Part shown: piece after piece, positions 1-10,651 of the stretch | How the letters are laid out: every line of letters starts with the position of its first letter | How positions within the stretch are numbered: the first letter of the stretch is position 1 | NCBI GenBank assembly: GCA_002323995.1 | Contig: DCQY01000004.1 | Location: forward strand, 1-60,062 | Origin: Akkermansiaceae bacterium UBA1506 | Lineage (GTDB): Bacteria > Verrucomicrobiota > Verrucomicrobiia > Verrucomicrobiales > DEV007 | Direction: 5' to 3' | Length of the DNA stretch: 60,062 nt | Program-made: the position numbers and the translations under genes | Notes under the pieces: generated by a model | The model's database searches: none | What the model was told of the DNA's origin: nothing | What the model saw: the letters and a program-made list of their open reading frames with translations, nothing else

Positions 1-2009
<2,009 letters not shown>

Positions 2010-2233
2010 GCTGGAGATGTCCTAACTTGTGCCAAAGCTTTGTTCTGCTCAAGTAAAGAGGCGTTGGCCCTTATCCGGGCGGAGGCAAAGAGCGAGAACT
2101 GCTGTTGCAGAATGATAGAGGCCGCGATGGGCGATGTCAGGCAGGAACTCGATTGAGGGAAATTACAACTGTGCGGGTAAAGAAATGCTCCAGATTCTGA
2201 AAGGTGATTTGGTGCGGCGCTTATAAAGAAGAA

Positions 2234-2272
2234 AATCAAGCCAAGCAGAATCACCCATTGCCGTGCTTGATT
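2234..2272. repeat. Inverted repeat in the leader of the sulfatase gene
   Basis: AATCAAGC at 2234-2241 pairs perfectly with GCTTGATT at 2265-2272, leaving a 23-nt spacer. It sits about 30 nt before the sulfatase start, inside the 294-bp divergent intergenic region (2010-2303). It could be a leader hairpin or an operator with widely spaced half-sites. I see no other gene or RNA in this gap. Confidence 0.35.
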
Positions 2273-2303
2273 CTAGGGGCGGCAATCTCTAGGTTCGCCA
2301 TGT

Positions 2304-3839
2304 ATGAAGTGCCTCTTCGTTCTCCTAGTGATTTTTGCTCATTTTATGATCCAGGCGAAGGATCTTCCCAATGTGATCGTGATTGTTTCCGATGATCAGG
2401 GGTATGCAGATGCAGGGTTTCAGGAGGTGGTTGCCGATGGAGTGACGACTCCAAATCTCGACAAACTGGCTGCTTCTGGAGTGGTTTTCCGAAACGCCTA
2501 TGCCTCTTCACCGGTGTGTAGTAATTCGCGGCTCGCCCTTTCAACGGGACGTTATCAACAACGCTGGGGAGCCTACCACTACGGTGAGGGCGGCTTACCA
2601 TCGGATGAGTATACCATCGCAGAGATGATGCGGGAGGCGGGCTACCGGACCATGAAAGTTGGAAAGACTCATCTCAATAACGGGCCGAAGCAGGACCCGA
2701 TGAAGCATGGCTTTGATGCTTATCTCGGTTTTGAGCATCATTCCTGGTTTTTTGAATTGGTAAGCCAGAAAGATATCAACGCCTACGAAAGCAAGCAGGC
2801 CGGCAGTTCCAGACGGGCCACTTCGGCTCCGTTTGGCCCTTTGAATCGCAACAGCGAAACCAAGGAGTCTTTTGAAAACACGACCACTACCGAGATCTTC
2901 GGAGACGAATCGGTGAAATTCATCCGACAAGAGAGTGATAAGCCTTTTTATCTGCAACTGGAGTTTAACGCGGTCCATACGCCGCTGATTGCGGCGCCGG
3001 AGCAGTTGCGTGAAAAATATGGTGTGCCGGATCGTTCCTTCGATCGCGATGCTGAGGTGTGGGAATTTCCGTTGTGGGACCCGGTGAAGCAACCGGACTT
3101 CAAGGAATGGTATGGCCAGACTTGTCATCTCAAGGTGCCGGATCCGTATGGTCGCAAGGTTTACCTCGCTCACCTCGAGTTGATGGATAGGCAGATCGGA
3201 AGAATTCTCGACACCCTCGAGAAAAAGGGGCTGACGAACGACACGCTCATTTTCTTCTCCGTCGACAACGGCGGCTCTGATCAGTCATACGCTAATAATG
3301 GTCTCAACAATGCGTTTAAGTATTGCCTCATGGATGGCGGTATCAAGGTGCCCATGGTGATGTCGTGGCCGGGGGTGTTTGAAAGTGGTAAAAGCATTGA
3401 TGCAATTGTAACTCATCGCGATCTCTACCCGAGTCTTTCTGAGATTACAGAGGTTGCCCCGAAAAAAGATCTCGACGGGAAGAGCCTGCTGCCTCTTATC
3501 GATGGCCAAATCGACGTGCTACATTCGGATCCGATTTTCTGGGATTCTGGAAATAAGATGGTTAACTGGGTGGTTCGAGACGGCGACTGGAAAATGGTTT
3601 TTCGAGGAAAGGGGCGTGACTACGAAGCCTACCAACTTGATGAGATAGGGCTCGTCAAAGATGAGTTTCGTATCGTGCCCATCCAGAGTGGAATGCAACT
3701 CTATAACTTGGCCGAAGACCCCGGTGAATCCAAAAATCTCGCATCGGTAAATCCCGAGCGAGTTCAGGCTATGGAAAAGCTCTACCTGGACTGGCGAGCT
3801 ACGATGGGTGAACCGATCAGCGGGAAGCAGGCGAAGTGA
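2304..3839 (+). CDS. Secreted sulfatase (S1 family)
   Basis: 511 residues. A signal peptide covers about the first 18 residues (M-K-C-L-F-V-L-L-V-I-F). The alkaline-phosphatase-like sulfatase fold follows: IVIVSDDQGYADAGF gives the metal-binding Asp pair at ~30-31, and the formylglycine site is C72-S-N-S-R76 in SPVCSNSRLALSTGRY. The usual third residue (Pro or Ala) is Asn here. FFSVDNGGSD around residues 317-326 is the second metal motif. The chain ends with the family's typical segment ('LYNLAEDPGESKNLA'). Substrate is not predictable; a sulfated polysaccharide is likely. The gene stands alone on this strand, followed by the beta-propeller gene 109 nt later. Confidence 0.9.
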   Translation: MKCLFVLLVIFAHFMIQAKDLPNVIVIVSDDQGYADAGFQEVVADGVTTPNLDKLAASGVVFRNAYASSPVCSNSRLALSTGRYQQRWGAYHYGEGGLPSDEYTIAEMMREAGYRTMKVGKTHLNNGPKQDPMKHGFDAYLGFEHHSWFFELVSQKDINAYESKQAGSSRRATSAPFGPLNRNSETKESFENTTTTEIFGDESVKFIRQESDKPFYLQLEFNAVHTPLIAAPEQLREKYGVPDRSFDRDAEVWEFPLWDPVKQPDFKEWYGQTCHLKVPDPYGRKVYLAHLELMDRQIGRILDTLEKKGLTNDTLIFFSVDNGGSDQSYANNGLNNAFKYCLMDGGIKVPMVMSWPGVFESGKSIDAIVTHRDLYPSLSEITEVAPKKDLDGKSLLPLIDGQIDVLHSDPIFWDSGNKMVNWVVRDGDWKMVFRGKGRDYEAYQLDEIGLVKDEFRIVPIQSGMQLYNLAEDPGESKNLASVNPERVQAMEKLYLDWRATMGEPISGKQAK

Positions 3840-3948
3840 TTTTGGGGTTCCGACAAGTGCGTTCGGAAAAATGAGGTTTTCCTCGGTGCGTCATCACGTT
3901 TCCCCAGAAAACGTCACTTTGTGTTACGACAAGTGTATTACTGGCTCA

Positions 3949-5547
3949 ATGAATTCTCGATTTTCCCTCCTCACTGCGTCTCTTATTCTGGCGGGGCTGA
4001 TGGTTCCACGTTCTTCAGTTGGCGTCGATTCCTGGAATCAGCCTGCTGGTCCGAACCATAACTGGCAGGTCGAGGGGGAAGCTCCCACGGAGTGGTCGGT
4101 GATCCGAAATGAAAACATTCGTTGGCGTACATTGCTGCCCGAGGCCGGCATGAGTTCGGTGGCGGTGTCAGGAGATCTAGTGTTCACAACCACTCATATG
4201 CCCATTGAGAAACTCGAAGACAAGGAATGGGTTACTGATATCATCGGATTTTGCCTCAAGGCCGATACCGGCGAGATCCTCTGGCAGGTGACTTTACCGG
4301 GCAATGCTGGTATTTCTCTGGCTGGGGGCTTCACTGATGGGACGGTATTCGGTCCGATCGCTGAAGACGATAAAGTCTGGTTCTTCAATCGTTGTGGTTC
4401 GATGGGTTGCTACGATTTCGATGGGAACGAAATCTGGTTCCGCGAGTGGAAGCCCCGTTTCAAACACAATAATCGCCAAGCGGAGCCGTTTCTTGTTGGA
4501 GATACTATTCTCTATGTCGAGGTGGCTGACAAAGAGAACGGGTCACGGATTCAGAAATGGGCCGCGCCGGGTAAAAAAGGTGAGGGGACCAATGTTCCGG
4601 AAGGGGTCGAGCCGAGGCAGGTCTGGACCTACATACACGGGATTGACAAGAACACCGGCGAGATTCTTTGGCGCGAGGACGTGGGCACGTCGATTCACAA
4701 TACCCCTGTCGTCGGTAAGTTGACGGACGTTGGTTTGGTGGTTGCGCATGGACGCGGCGGAGGTCATGGGCCGCTTGAAAAACCCTACGGGCATAGTCTT
4801 ACCAGTCTCGCTCCTGGAAGCGAAGGTAAGACGCTTTGGAATACAGACATCGATAAATACAGTCCATTCTTCAGCTGCCATTTTGATGATCGCTATGCAT
4901 ACGGATTTATCGAAGGGAACCATCTGGTGATGGATGTGAACAGCGGGAAACTCTTGCGCAGGCAACCGTTGACAGAAGGTGCCACCTTGTGGAAACGCGT
5001 CGGCAACAAATGGGTGCGTGAAGAAAATGCGAATGTTTCACCCGGTAAGAACCCTCCGAATACCAAGCAGGCCAACCTGGTGGTGGGCGATTGGCATTAC
5101 TTCCCCTGCCATAACATCCATTACTTGGCGCGTGTTAACGTGTTGAGCGGCAAAGTCGAATACCTCGAGCTGCCTTCACAGTTGATGCCTGATACCAAGG
5201 ATGCATCGGGTGATCAAATGCTCTGGGGAAAGTTGAAGCATAAAAACAAGCCTCTCAACGCGAAGGGCTTCGCGATTGGAAATAAAGGGCACGATGGATC
5301 AGGCTGGGGGCACATTTCATCGTCGAGTCCGATACGGGTGGGTCCCTATCTCTACTGGCCGGCGGTCACAGGGACGACCTATGTGATCGATACCCGGGCA
5401 AAGGAGCTTAACCCTGACGCACTCGTCGCCGTAAACGATCTCGGGCCCGGCGGAGAGACGTGGACTTTGGCCTCTCTTTCCTATGCTAACGGCTGCCTAT
5501 ACGCACACACGATGCGTGAGGTTATTTGTATCGAAGCCGCGGAATAG
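3949..5547 (+). CDS. Secreted PQQ-type beta-propeller protein
   Basis: 532 residues from ATG 3949, chosen because MNSRFSLLTASLILAG is a clear signal peptide; the open frame upstream of it looks non-coding. Repeated blades carry the PQQ/BamB-like pattern 'DTGEILWQ' (~residue 104), 'NTGEILWRED' (~240) and 'VLSGKVEYL'. No quinoprotein-dehydrogenase active-site cysteine pair or heme motif is visible, so it is probably a binding or scaffold propeller and not an alcohol dehydrogenase. Similar proteins are common in Verrucomicrobiota and Planctomycetota. CGACAAGTG occurs twice upstream (3851-3859 and 3927-3935). It converges on the Gfo/Idh/MocA gene, the two stops being only 4 nt apart. Confidence 0.8.
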   Translation: MNSRFSLLTASLILAGLMVPRSSVGVDSWNQPAGPNHNWQVEGEAPTEWSVIRNENIRWRTLLPEAGMSSVAVSGDLVFTTTHMPIEKLEDKEWVTDIIGFCLKADTGEILWQVTLPGNAGISLAGGFTDGTVFGPIAEDDKVWFFNRCGSMGCYDFDGNEIWFREWKPRFKHNNRQAEPFLVGDTILYVEVADKENGSRIQKWAAPGKKGEGTNVPEGVEPRQVWTYIHGIDKNTGEILWREDVGTSIHNTPVVGKLTDVGLVVAHGRGGGHGPLEKPYGHSLTSLAPGSEGKTLWNTDIDKYSPFFSCHFDDRYAYGFIEGNHLVMDVNSGKLLRRQPLTEGATLWKRVGNKWVREENANVSPGKNPPNTKQANLVVGDWHYFPCHNIHYLARVNVLSGKVEYLELPSQLMPDTKDASGDQMLWGKLKHKNKPLNAKGFAIGNKGHDGSGWGHISSSSPIRVGPYLYWPAVTGTTYVIDTRAKELNPDALVAVNDLGPGGETWTLASLSYANGCLYAHTMREVICIEAAE

Positions 5548-5551
5548 AATC

Positions 5552-6937
5552 TTAACCCAGCGACCATGAGCCGCGGTAGTTGACTGCTTTTAGCAACTGG
5601 TCGGCGTTGGCGTCACCGATCACGGTTTCAGTTTTAGCATCCCACTTAAGGGGACGTCCGACGACTTCGGAGACGTAACCGAGGTGTCCGGGAGTGATGG
5701 AACGGTGGGCGGTTTCTGCCGGAGCGATACAAGCTTCGCGCGAGCGGATACAGTCTAGGAAATTCTGGCGGTGATTGTTGGACTGGTAGGCCTTGATGGC
5801 ACCACGGTCATACTTTTCCTGAAGCCATTCTCGGTTGGAGCATTCAATTTTACCACGGTCGACGTAGACCCAGCCCTCTTCACCAATCCACTTGGTTCCC
5901 CTGCGATTTTTGCTGGAAATGGTGGAGACAATACCGTTGGGAAAAGTGGAACGGATTTCGTAATCGACCGGCGCGTTGTAGATCTCGGTTTTGGGATAGG
6001 TCCAGCCAATGGCTTCGACCTTTTCCGGTCCGCTGTGATCCATTCCGAGCCCCCAGTGAGCTATGTCGTTGTGGTGACCAATCCAGTCCATGATCTGACC
6101 GCCTCCGTAGGAAAGGTGCCAACGCCAGTTGCGATGGTGGCGTGCCGGAATGTAGGGAAGGGATTCACTGGGGCCACACCAGAGATCGTAGTCGAGTCCC
6201 GAAGGAATCTCGATGATTTGGTCTTGCCCGGTTGCCGGTGTGGAGTGTCCCGCCGGGAGCCCCACTTCCACGGTATGGATCTTCCCGATGAGTTCATTCA
6301 GTGCGACTTCCACGGCGATACGGAAACGGGTCTCAGATCGTTGCTGAGATCCAGTTTGGAAGATGGCCTTTTGTTTTTCGACTTCGCGATAGACGGCCTG
6401 CCCTTCCGAAAAAAGATGGGTGACTGGCTTTTCGCAGTAAACATCCTTCCCGTTGCGAAGCGCTTCCAGCGTAATAAGAGCGTGCCAGTGATCTGGAGTC
6501 GCCACGACGAGGGCGTCGATATCGTCGCGCGCGCAAACTTCTCGAAAGTCAACATAGTCATCACAACCCTTGTAGACTCCGCTGGCTTTTCCCTCTCCAT
6601 AGCGCTTTTCGACGGTTTCGCGTCCTGGTTTGCGACCATATTTCCGACCGCTTTGCTTATCTCGGAAATGACTGTCGTGAGGATCGCATATTGCAACAAC
6701 TTGGGCTTCAGTGTTACCCAGAAAATTGATGAGGGCACTGGAGCCGTTGCCGCCAAGTCCAATCACCCCCACGGTAATTCGTTCACTCGGAGCAGGGCGA
6801 CCCTGTCCAAGCACGGAGGCGGGAATGATCGTTGGAATCCCAATCGCTGAAGCCGACGACTTTAGAAAGCGCCGACGATTTAACGGCTTATTCACAACCG
6901 GTGTATGGTTGTGGTTAATTAGCCGGCGATCGTCCAT
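5552..6937 (-). CDS. TAT-exported Gfo/Idh/MocA family oxidoreductase (1 of 11)
   Basis: 461 residues. The twin-arginine signal is N-R-R-R-F-L-K at residues 20-26, followed by a hydrophobic segment and A-S-V-L-G-Q. The Rossmann NAD(P) loop GVIGLGGNG is at ~57-65, the catalytic-lysine motif YCEKPVTH at 167-174, and the C-terminal-domain His is in WIGHHNDIAHW (~H288). Family enzymes oxidise or isomerise sugars, cyclitols or glycosides with bound NAD(P). Export with a bound cofactor suggests periplasmic work. Its start lies 19 nt inside the end of the upstream paralogue (stop at 6919), so the pair is probably translationally coupled. Substrate unknown. Confidence 0.9.
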   Translation of the reverse strand: MDDRRLINHNHTPVVNKPLNRRRFLKSSASAIGIPTIIPASVLGQGRPAPSERITVGVIGLGGNGSSALINFLGNTEAQVVAICDPHDSHFRDKQSGRKYGRKPGRETVEKRYGEGKASGVYKGCDDYVDFREVCARDDIDALVVATPDHWHALITLEALRNGKDVYCEKPVTHLFSEGQAVYREVEKQKAIFQTGSQQRSETRFRIAVEVALNELIGKIHTVEVGLPAGHSTPATGQDQIIEIPSGLDYDLWCGPSESLPYIPARHHRNWRWHLSYGGGQIMDWIGHHNDIAHWGLGMDHSGPEKVEAIGWTYPKTEIYNAPVDYEIRSTFPNGIVSTISSKNRRGTKWIGEEGWVYVDRGKIECSNREWLQEKYDRGAIKAYQSNNHRQNFLDCIRSREACIAPAETAHRSITPGHLGYVSEVVGRPLKWDAKTETVIGDANADQLLKAVNYRGSWSLG

Positions 6938-8310
6938 CCGTCCCGATAGGGTTTTGTGAGGAACTGGTTGGCGTCTTTGTTGTTAGTGATCTTGCCTGCG
7001 ACCGGGTCATACTCCAACTTCCCGCCCGCGCGGAACGCTGCCAGCCCGAGGCACATCGTTTCGATCATGTCGGCGCTGTATTTGAAGTTACAAGCGGTCT
7101 CGGAAGGTTTGCCGTTGCGGCAGGCTTCCGTCCACTGTTTCTGGAAGTTCCCAAGATCCGGAAGGAGCTCGTCTTCGGTGCGTGACTCGTAGTAGGTCAG
7201 ATCGGCAGTGTTGCCGAATGGAATAATGAGACGGCTGCCGAAGTCGGCAACGATGAATCCTTTCGTTCCTTTGAACATCACGCCGTGACCGATCTTATTC
7301 AGATCAATCCAGTTTGAAGGCGATTTCGGCATGGCTCCGCCTTGGAACCACGTGACCCGAAGTTTGTCACGCCAGTCATTGGCGGGGAAGATGAAGGAAC
7401 TGGTCAATTCAACAGGAGTCACATCTGGATTGAATTTCTCCGAGGTTTTGGATTCGATTGAAGTTGGTAGTTCAGCGTCGATCACGTTCCAGAGTAGGTC
7501 CATGGTGTGGCTCCCCATGTCGCCCATTTGTCCAATACCGAAGTCCCAGAACATGTTCCACTCGAGGCATCCGGCTCGGTCTTTAATGTAGCCCGGATTG
7601 TAAGGGTGATAAGGGGATGGCCCAAGCCAAAGATCCCATGCCATTGTCTCAGGAGCACCACCGGCATCGGGAAGGTATCCATCCCTCGGAATCTGACGAT
7701 TACCCCAGGCGTAGGCTTCTTTGAGATCACCGATGACGCCGTCACGGACCATCTCGCGCAAGCGATTGAAGTTGGGGTTGGCGTGGCGCTGCATTCCAAC
7801 CTGAGTGGCGAGCTTATCCATTTTTGGAAGGTAGGATTCGCGAACGGTTCGCGCCTCGTTGACGGTGATCGCGAGCGGCTTTTCCATGTAGCAGTGAAGG
7901 TCTCGTGCCAACGCCCAGTTGGCGATGAAAGCGTGAGTATGATCGGCGGTGCAGCAAAGAACGGCATCGAGATCGTCATGATCGAGGCATTCGCGCCAAT
8001 CTAGATAAACCTTGGCATCGGGGAATGTATCCATACCTGGCTGCATCTTGACCTTATCCACGTCACAGAGGGCCACCACGTTTTCGTCCTTGAGAGTTCC
8101 ATAGTGAGCCTGGCCGCGTCCGCCAACTCCAATGAGCGCGACGTTGAGCTTGTTGCTCGGAGCATTTTGCCCGAATACGGTACCGGTCGGCAGGATCGTA
8201 AGACCGGCGCCTGCCAAGGCACTTTTCTTGAGGAGATCTCGGCGGGAAGATTGGGCGGTAGGAGTTTTCGACGCAGTGGCCGACTTCTGTGGAGGATTAT
8301 TGTCGTTCAT
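6919..8310 (-). CDS. TAT-exported Gfo/Idh/MocA family oxidoreductase (2 of 11)
   Basis: 463 residues, first gene of a two-gene operon with the paralogue at 5552. TAT motif S-S-R-R-D-L-L-K-K at 21-29; nucleotide loop ALIGVGGRGQ at ~58-67; EKP motif M-E-K-P-L at 142-146; active-site His in GDMGSHTMDLLW. The segment AMDTLWLGP-like 'AWDLWLGPSPYHPYNPGY' and 'EWNMFWDFGIGQMGDMGSH' place it with the secreted Verrucomicrobiota/Planctomycetota branch of the family. A good promoter lies just upstream at 8333-8362. Substrate unknown. Confidence 0.9.
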   Translation of the reverse strand: MNDNNPPQKSATASKTPTAQSSRRDLLKKSALAGAGLTILPTGTVFGQNAPSNKLNVALIGVGGRGQAHYGTLKDENVVALCDVDKVKMQPGMDTFPDAKVYLDWRECLDHDDLDAVLCCTADHTHAFIANWALARDLHCYMEKPLAITVNEARTVRESYLPKMDKLATQVGMQRHANPNFNRLREMVRDGVIGDLKEAYAWGNRQIPRDGYLPDAGGAPETMAWDLWLGPSPYHPYNPGYIKDRAGCLEWNMFWDFGIGQMGDMGSHTMDLLWNVIDAELPTSIESKTSEKFNPDVTPVELTSSFIFPANDWRDKLRVTWFQGGAMPKSPSNWIDLNKIGHGVMFKGTKGFIVADFGSRLIIPFGNTADLTYYESRTEDELLPDLGNFQKQWTEACRNGKPSETACNFKYSADMIETMCLGLAAFRAGGKLEYDPVAGKITNNKDANQFLTKPYRDGWTIAG

Positions 8311-8332
8311 AATTCGGTGGACCTAGGTTGCT

Positions 8333-8362
8333 AGTATCAACCGTTGACTGTTCGTCTGTCAA
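8333..8362 (-). promoter_or_regulatory. Predicted sigma-70-type promoter for the 8310-5552 operon
   Basis: On the minus strand a perfect TTGACA (plus-strand 8357-8362) is followed after 18 nt by GATACT (8333-8338), a 4/6 match to the -10 consensus. The predicted start of transcription lies about 15 nt before the ATG at 8310, which gives a short leader. The other side of this intergenic region drives the gene at 8460. Confidence 0.5.
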
Positions 8363-8459
8363 TATCGCTGCTCGGTGAATGAATGGCGCAGGTATGCTAG
8401 TTTCCACCCTAAGGTTTGCGTCGCGAGCGGGCAGCAGTTAAGCTGACCTTGTGTTTATC

Positions 8460-9119
8460 ATGCGAAAAATAAAAAGCTGGACTGCTGTGCTCATTTCGAT
8501 TGCCGCTTTCGAGACAACGCTGATCGGCGGAGAGAAGATCACCTTGTATGATGGCGAAATGCTGGGCGAATGGGAGTCGATCGAGTTTGGAGGGGAAGGA
8601 GAAGTTCATGTGGCTTTTGATGGGTCTCTGATCTTAGAGAATGGTAACCCATTCACGGCGATAGTCTGGTCGGGAGATCCTGAGGGTTTGCCAAAAAAGA
8701 ACTACGAAATTTCGCTCGAAGCGAAGAAGCATTACGGAGATGACTTCTTTTGCGGCCTGACCTTTCCGGTAAACGATAGCCACGCGACATTTATCTGCGG
8801 CGGGTGGGGCGGCGCGATCGTTGGATGTTCCAGTATTGACGGGAAGGATGCTTCGCTGAACGAAACACGAAAACTGATGAGTTTTGATGACGGTCGGTGG
8901 TATGCCCTTCGCGTCAGAGTGACGGAAAACCATGTCAGTGCTTGGATTGATGATAAGCCGGTATTTAAGGTCGAACTCAAAGGAAAAGCGATCAGCTTGA
9001 GGGCTGGTCCGATTGAGAAGTGTGTGCCCCTCGGAATTGCCAATTACCGCACGCGCTCCGGCTTCCGAAACATCGAGTTACGGCATCTCGGGTCGACCTT
9101 AGCTGACGAGGGCAAGTAG
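8460..9119 (+). CDS. Secreted DUF1080-like (3-keto-disaccharide hydrolase-type fold) protein
   Basis: 219 residues from ATG 8460; a GTG nine bases earlier is possible but adds only V-F-I. The N-terminus M-R-K-I-K-S-W-T-A-V-L-I-S-I is a signal peptide. 'ITLYDGEMLGEWES' matches the opening of DUF1080 domains (…LFNG.DL.GW…), and 'DGRWYALRVRVTENHVSAWIDD' matches their concanavalin-like strand region near residue 150. DUF1080 enzymes include 3-keto-glycoside hydrolases or lyases that act after Gfo/Idh/MocA oxidases, which fits the neighbours. It is more divergent than the protein at 31210, so the catalytic role is not certain. Confidence 0.65.
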   Translation: MRKIKSWTAVLISIAAFETTLIGGEKITLYDGEMLGEWESIEFGGEGEVHVAFDGSLILENGNPFTAIVWSGDPEGLPKKNYEISLEAKKHYGDDFFCGLTFPVNDSHATFICGGWGGAIVGCSSIDGKDASLNETRKLMSFDDGRWYALRVRVTENHVSAWIDDKPVFKVELKGKAISLRAGPIEKCVPLGIANYRTRSGFRNIELRHLGSTLADEGK

Positions 9120-9221
9120 CGTCCCGTAGATGGATACAGGTTTTCAGCCGACTCTCAGCTCCCGTTTTTAGGGAGAGCGCAGTTCTTGCCAATGACAACG
9201 TTTGCCTCTTAGGCTATCGGC

Positions 9222-10574
9222 ATGAAGAAAACCTCTCGTCGACAATTCATCGGAACGACAGCTGCTGCCGCGTCGTCTTTGCCGAGCTTTTCCATCGGTC
9301 AGTCCGGAAATACCTCCAAAATCAACGTGGCGGTTGTCGGAATCGGAGGCATGGGAGGTTATGCTGTCAGTGAAGCTGCGGGGGAAAATTTGGTAGCACT
9401 TTGCGATGTCGATGAAGAGCGGGGCGGAGGAGCCTTTAAAAAACACCCCGATGTCCCGCGCTTTAAAGATTTTCGCGTTATGCTCGATAAGATGGGCGAT
9501 GATATTGATGCCGTTGCCATTTCTACTCCTGATCACACCCACTTTGCCCCGGCCATGGATGCCATGGAGCGGGGAAAACACGTCTTTATCCAGAAGCCCC
9601 TTGCTCACAATATCTGGCAGTGCCGCACTCTGCAGAAGGCTGCTGAAAAATATGGTGTCGTGACTCAAATGGGCAATCAGGGGCACACTTTTGATGGCAT
9701 GTTGCGGATCAAAGAGTGGGTCGATGCGGGAGTGATCGGAGACGTCACTGAGGTCATTACTTGGACTAATCGTCCCAATCCACCCTGGTTTATCCCACCA
9801 GAAACTTTTCCTCCGGCAAGGCAAGAAGTTCCCAAAACACTCGATTGGGATCTCTGGCAGGGGCCAGTTTCAGACAAGGCCTTCAATAAATCTTATGCTC
9901 CGATTCGCTGGCGAGGTTGGTGGGACTACGGCTGCGGTGCCCTCGGCGATATCGGTTGCCACACGTTTGATGCACCTTTCTGGGTGCTTGGTTTAGGGAT
10001 GCCGAGCAAGATTGAAGTCGACCGTCAGGAGCCTTTGGATGACGGGTTTATCCCGATGGGATCAGTTGTGACCTACCACTTCCCAGCCCGCGGCGGAAAG
10101 CCGCCGGTGACCATGAAGTGGTTTGAGAAAGGTTATGACGTTCCTAAGCCTCGACGCTGGGATCAGGCTGAAGCACTCCCGGGCGGCGGTGGGATGTATA
10201 TGGAGGGGACCCGCGACACTCTCTTCCATGCCGACATGCGCCCAACCAGCCCGCGGTTGACTCCGGGAGACCGATTCAATGAGATGAAGTCAGCTCTTCA
10301 GGAAATTCCCCGGATTGAAAATCAAGGCAAAGGCGGGCCCATCAAGGAATGGTTCAGGGCTATTAAGGGAGAAGGTCCCAGTCCAGGATCGAATTTTGAG
10401 TATGCAGCTCCGCTAACCGAGGTCGTTCTCCTAGGTGCTATGGCACAGCGTCTTGGCGAAACAATCGAGTGGGATCATGAAAACATGACCGTGAAAGGTC
10501 GTCCGGAACTGGATGCCTGGATCAAGGAGGCGACTCGTGAGGGCTGGTCTTATGGTGAAGACCTATGGACTTGA
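9222..10574 (+). CDS. TAT-exported Gfo/Idh/MocA family oxidoreductase (3 of 11), QKP variant
   Basis: 450 residues. TAT motif T-S-R-R-Q-F-I at 4-10; nucleotide loop VVGIGGMGG at ~38-46; the lysine motif reads F-I-Q-K-P-L-A-H-N (122-130), with Gln in place of the usual Glu of EKP; His in GALGDIGCHTFDAPFW. It ends 'EATREGWSYGEDLW', nearly the same as the paralogue at 16566 ('EPVRKGWEYGEDLW'), so these two are close relatives. First of three same-strand paralogues (9222, 10652, 12104) with gaps of 77 and 66 nt. Confidence 0.9.
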   Translation: MKKTSRRQFIGTTAAAASSLPSFSIGQSGNTSKINVAVVGIGGMGGYAVSEAAGENLVALCDVDEERGGGAFKKHPDVPRFKDFRVMLDKMGDDIDAVAISTPDHTHFAPAMDAMERGKHVFIQKPLAHNIWQCRTLQKAAEKYGVVTQMGNQGHTFDGMLRIKEWVDAGVIGDVTEVITWTNRPNPPWFIPPETFPPARQEVPKTLDWDLWQGPVSDKAFNKSYAPIRWRGWWDYGCGALGDIGCHTFDAPFWVLGLGMPSKIEVDRQEPLDDGFIPMGSVVTYHFPARGGKPPVTMKWFEKGYDVPKPRRWDQAEALPGGGGMYMEGTRDTLFHADMRPTSPRLTPGDRFNEMKSALQEIPRIENQGKGGPIKEWFRAIKGEGPSPGSNFEYAAPLTEVVLLGAMAQRLGETIEWDHENMTVKGRPELDAWIKEATREGWSYGEDLWT

Positions 10575-10651
10575 GTTAGACTAGCGTATTTAAGGAGTGA
10601 GCCGAAAAGACGACGCTCGACATTGAGCGACCACCGTGGCCTTATTATAAG

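Noticed and set aside
3851..3935. CGACAAGTG repeated twice upstream of the beta-propeller gene
   Set aside because: Two 9-mers 76 bp apart may be chance; no regulator or further copy was found to support a binding site.
5771..6850. Long 359-codon plus-strand frame
   Set aside because: It lies wholly antisense to the oxidoreductase at 5552, which has complete family motifs.
9159..9175. CTCCC/GGGAG hairpin after the DUF1080-like gene
   Set aside because: Only 5 bp, and no T run follows on either strand, so it was not called a terminator.
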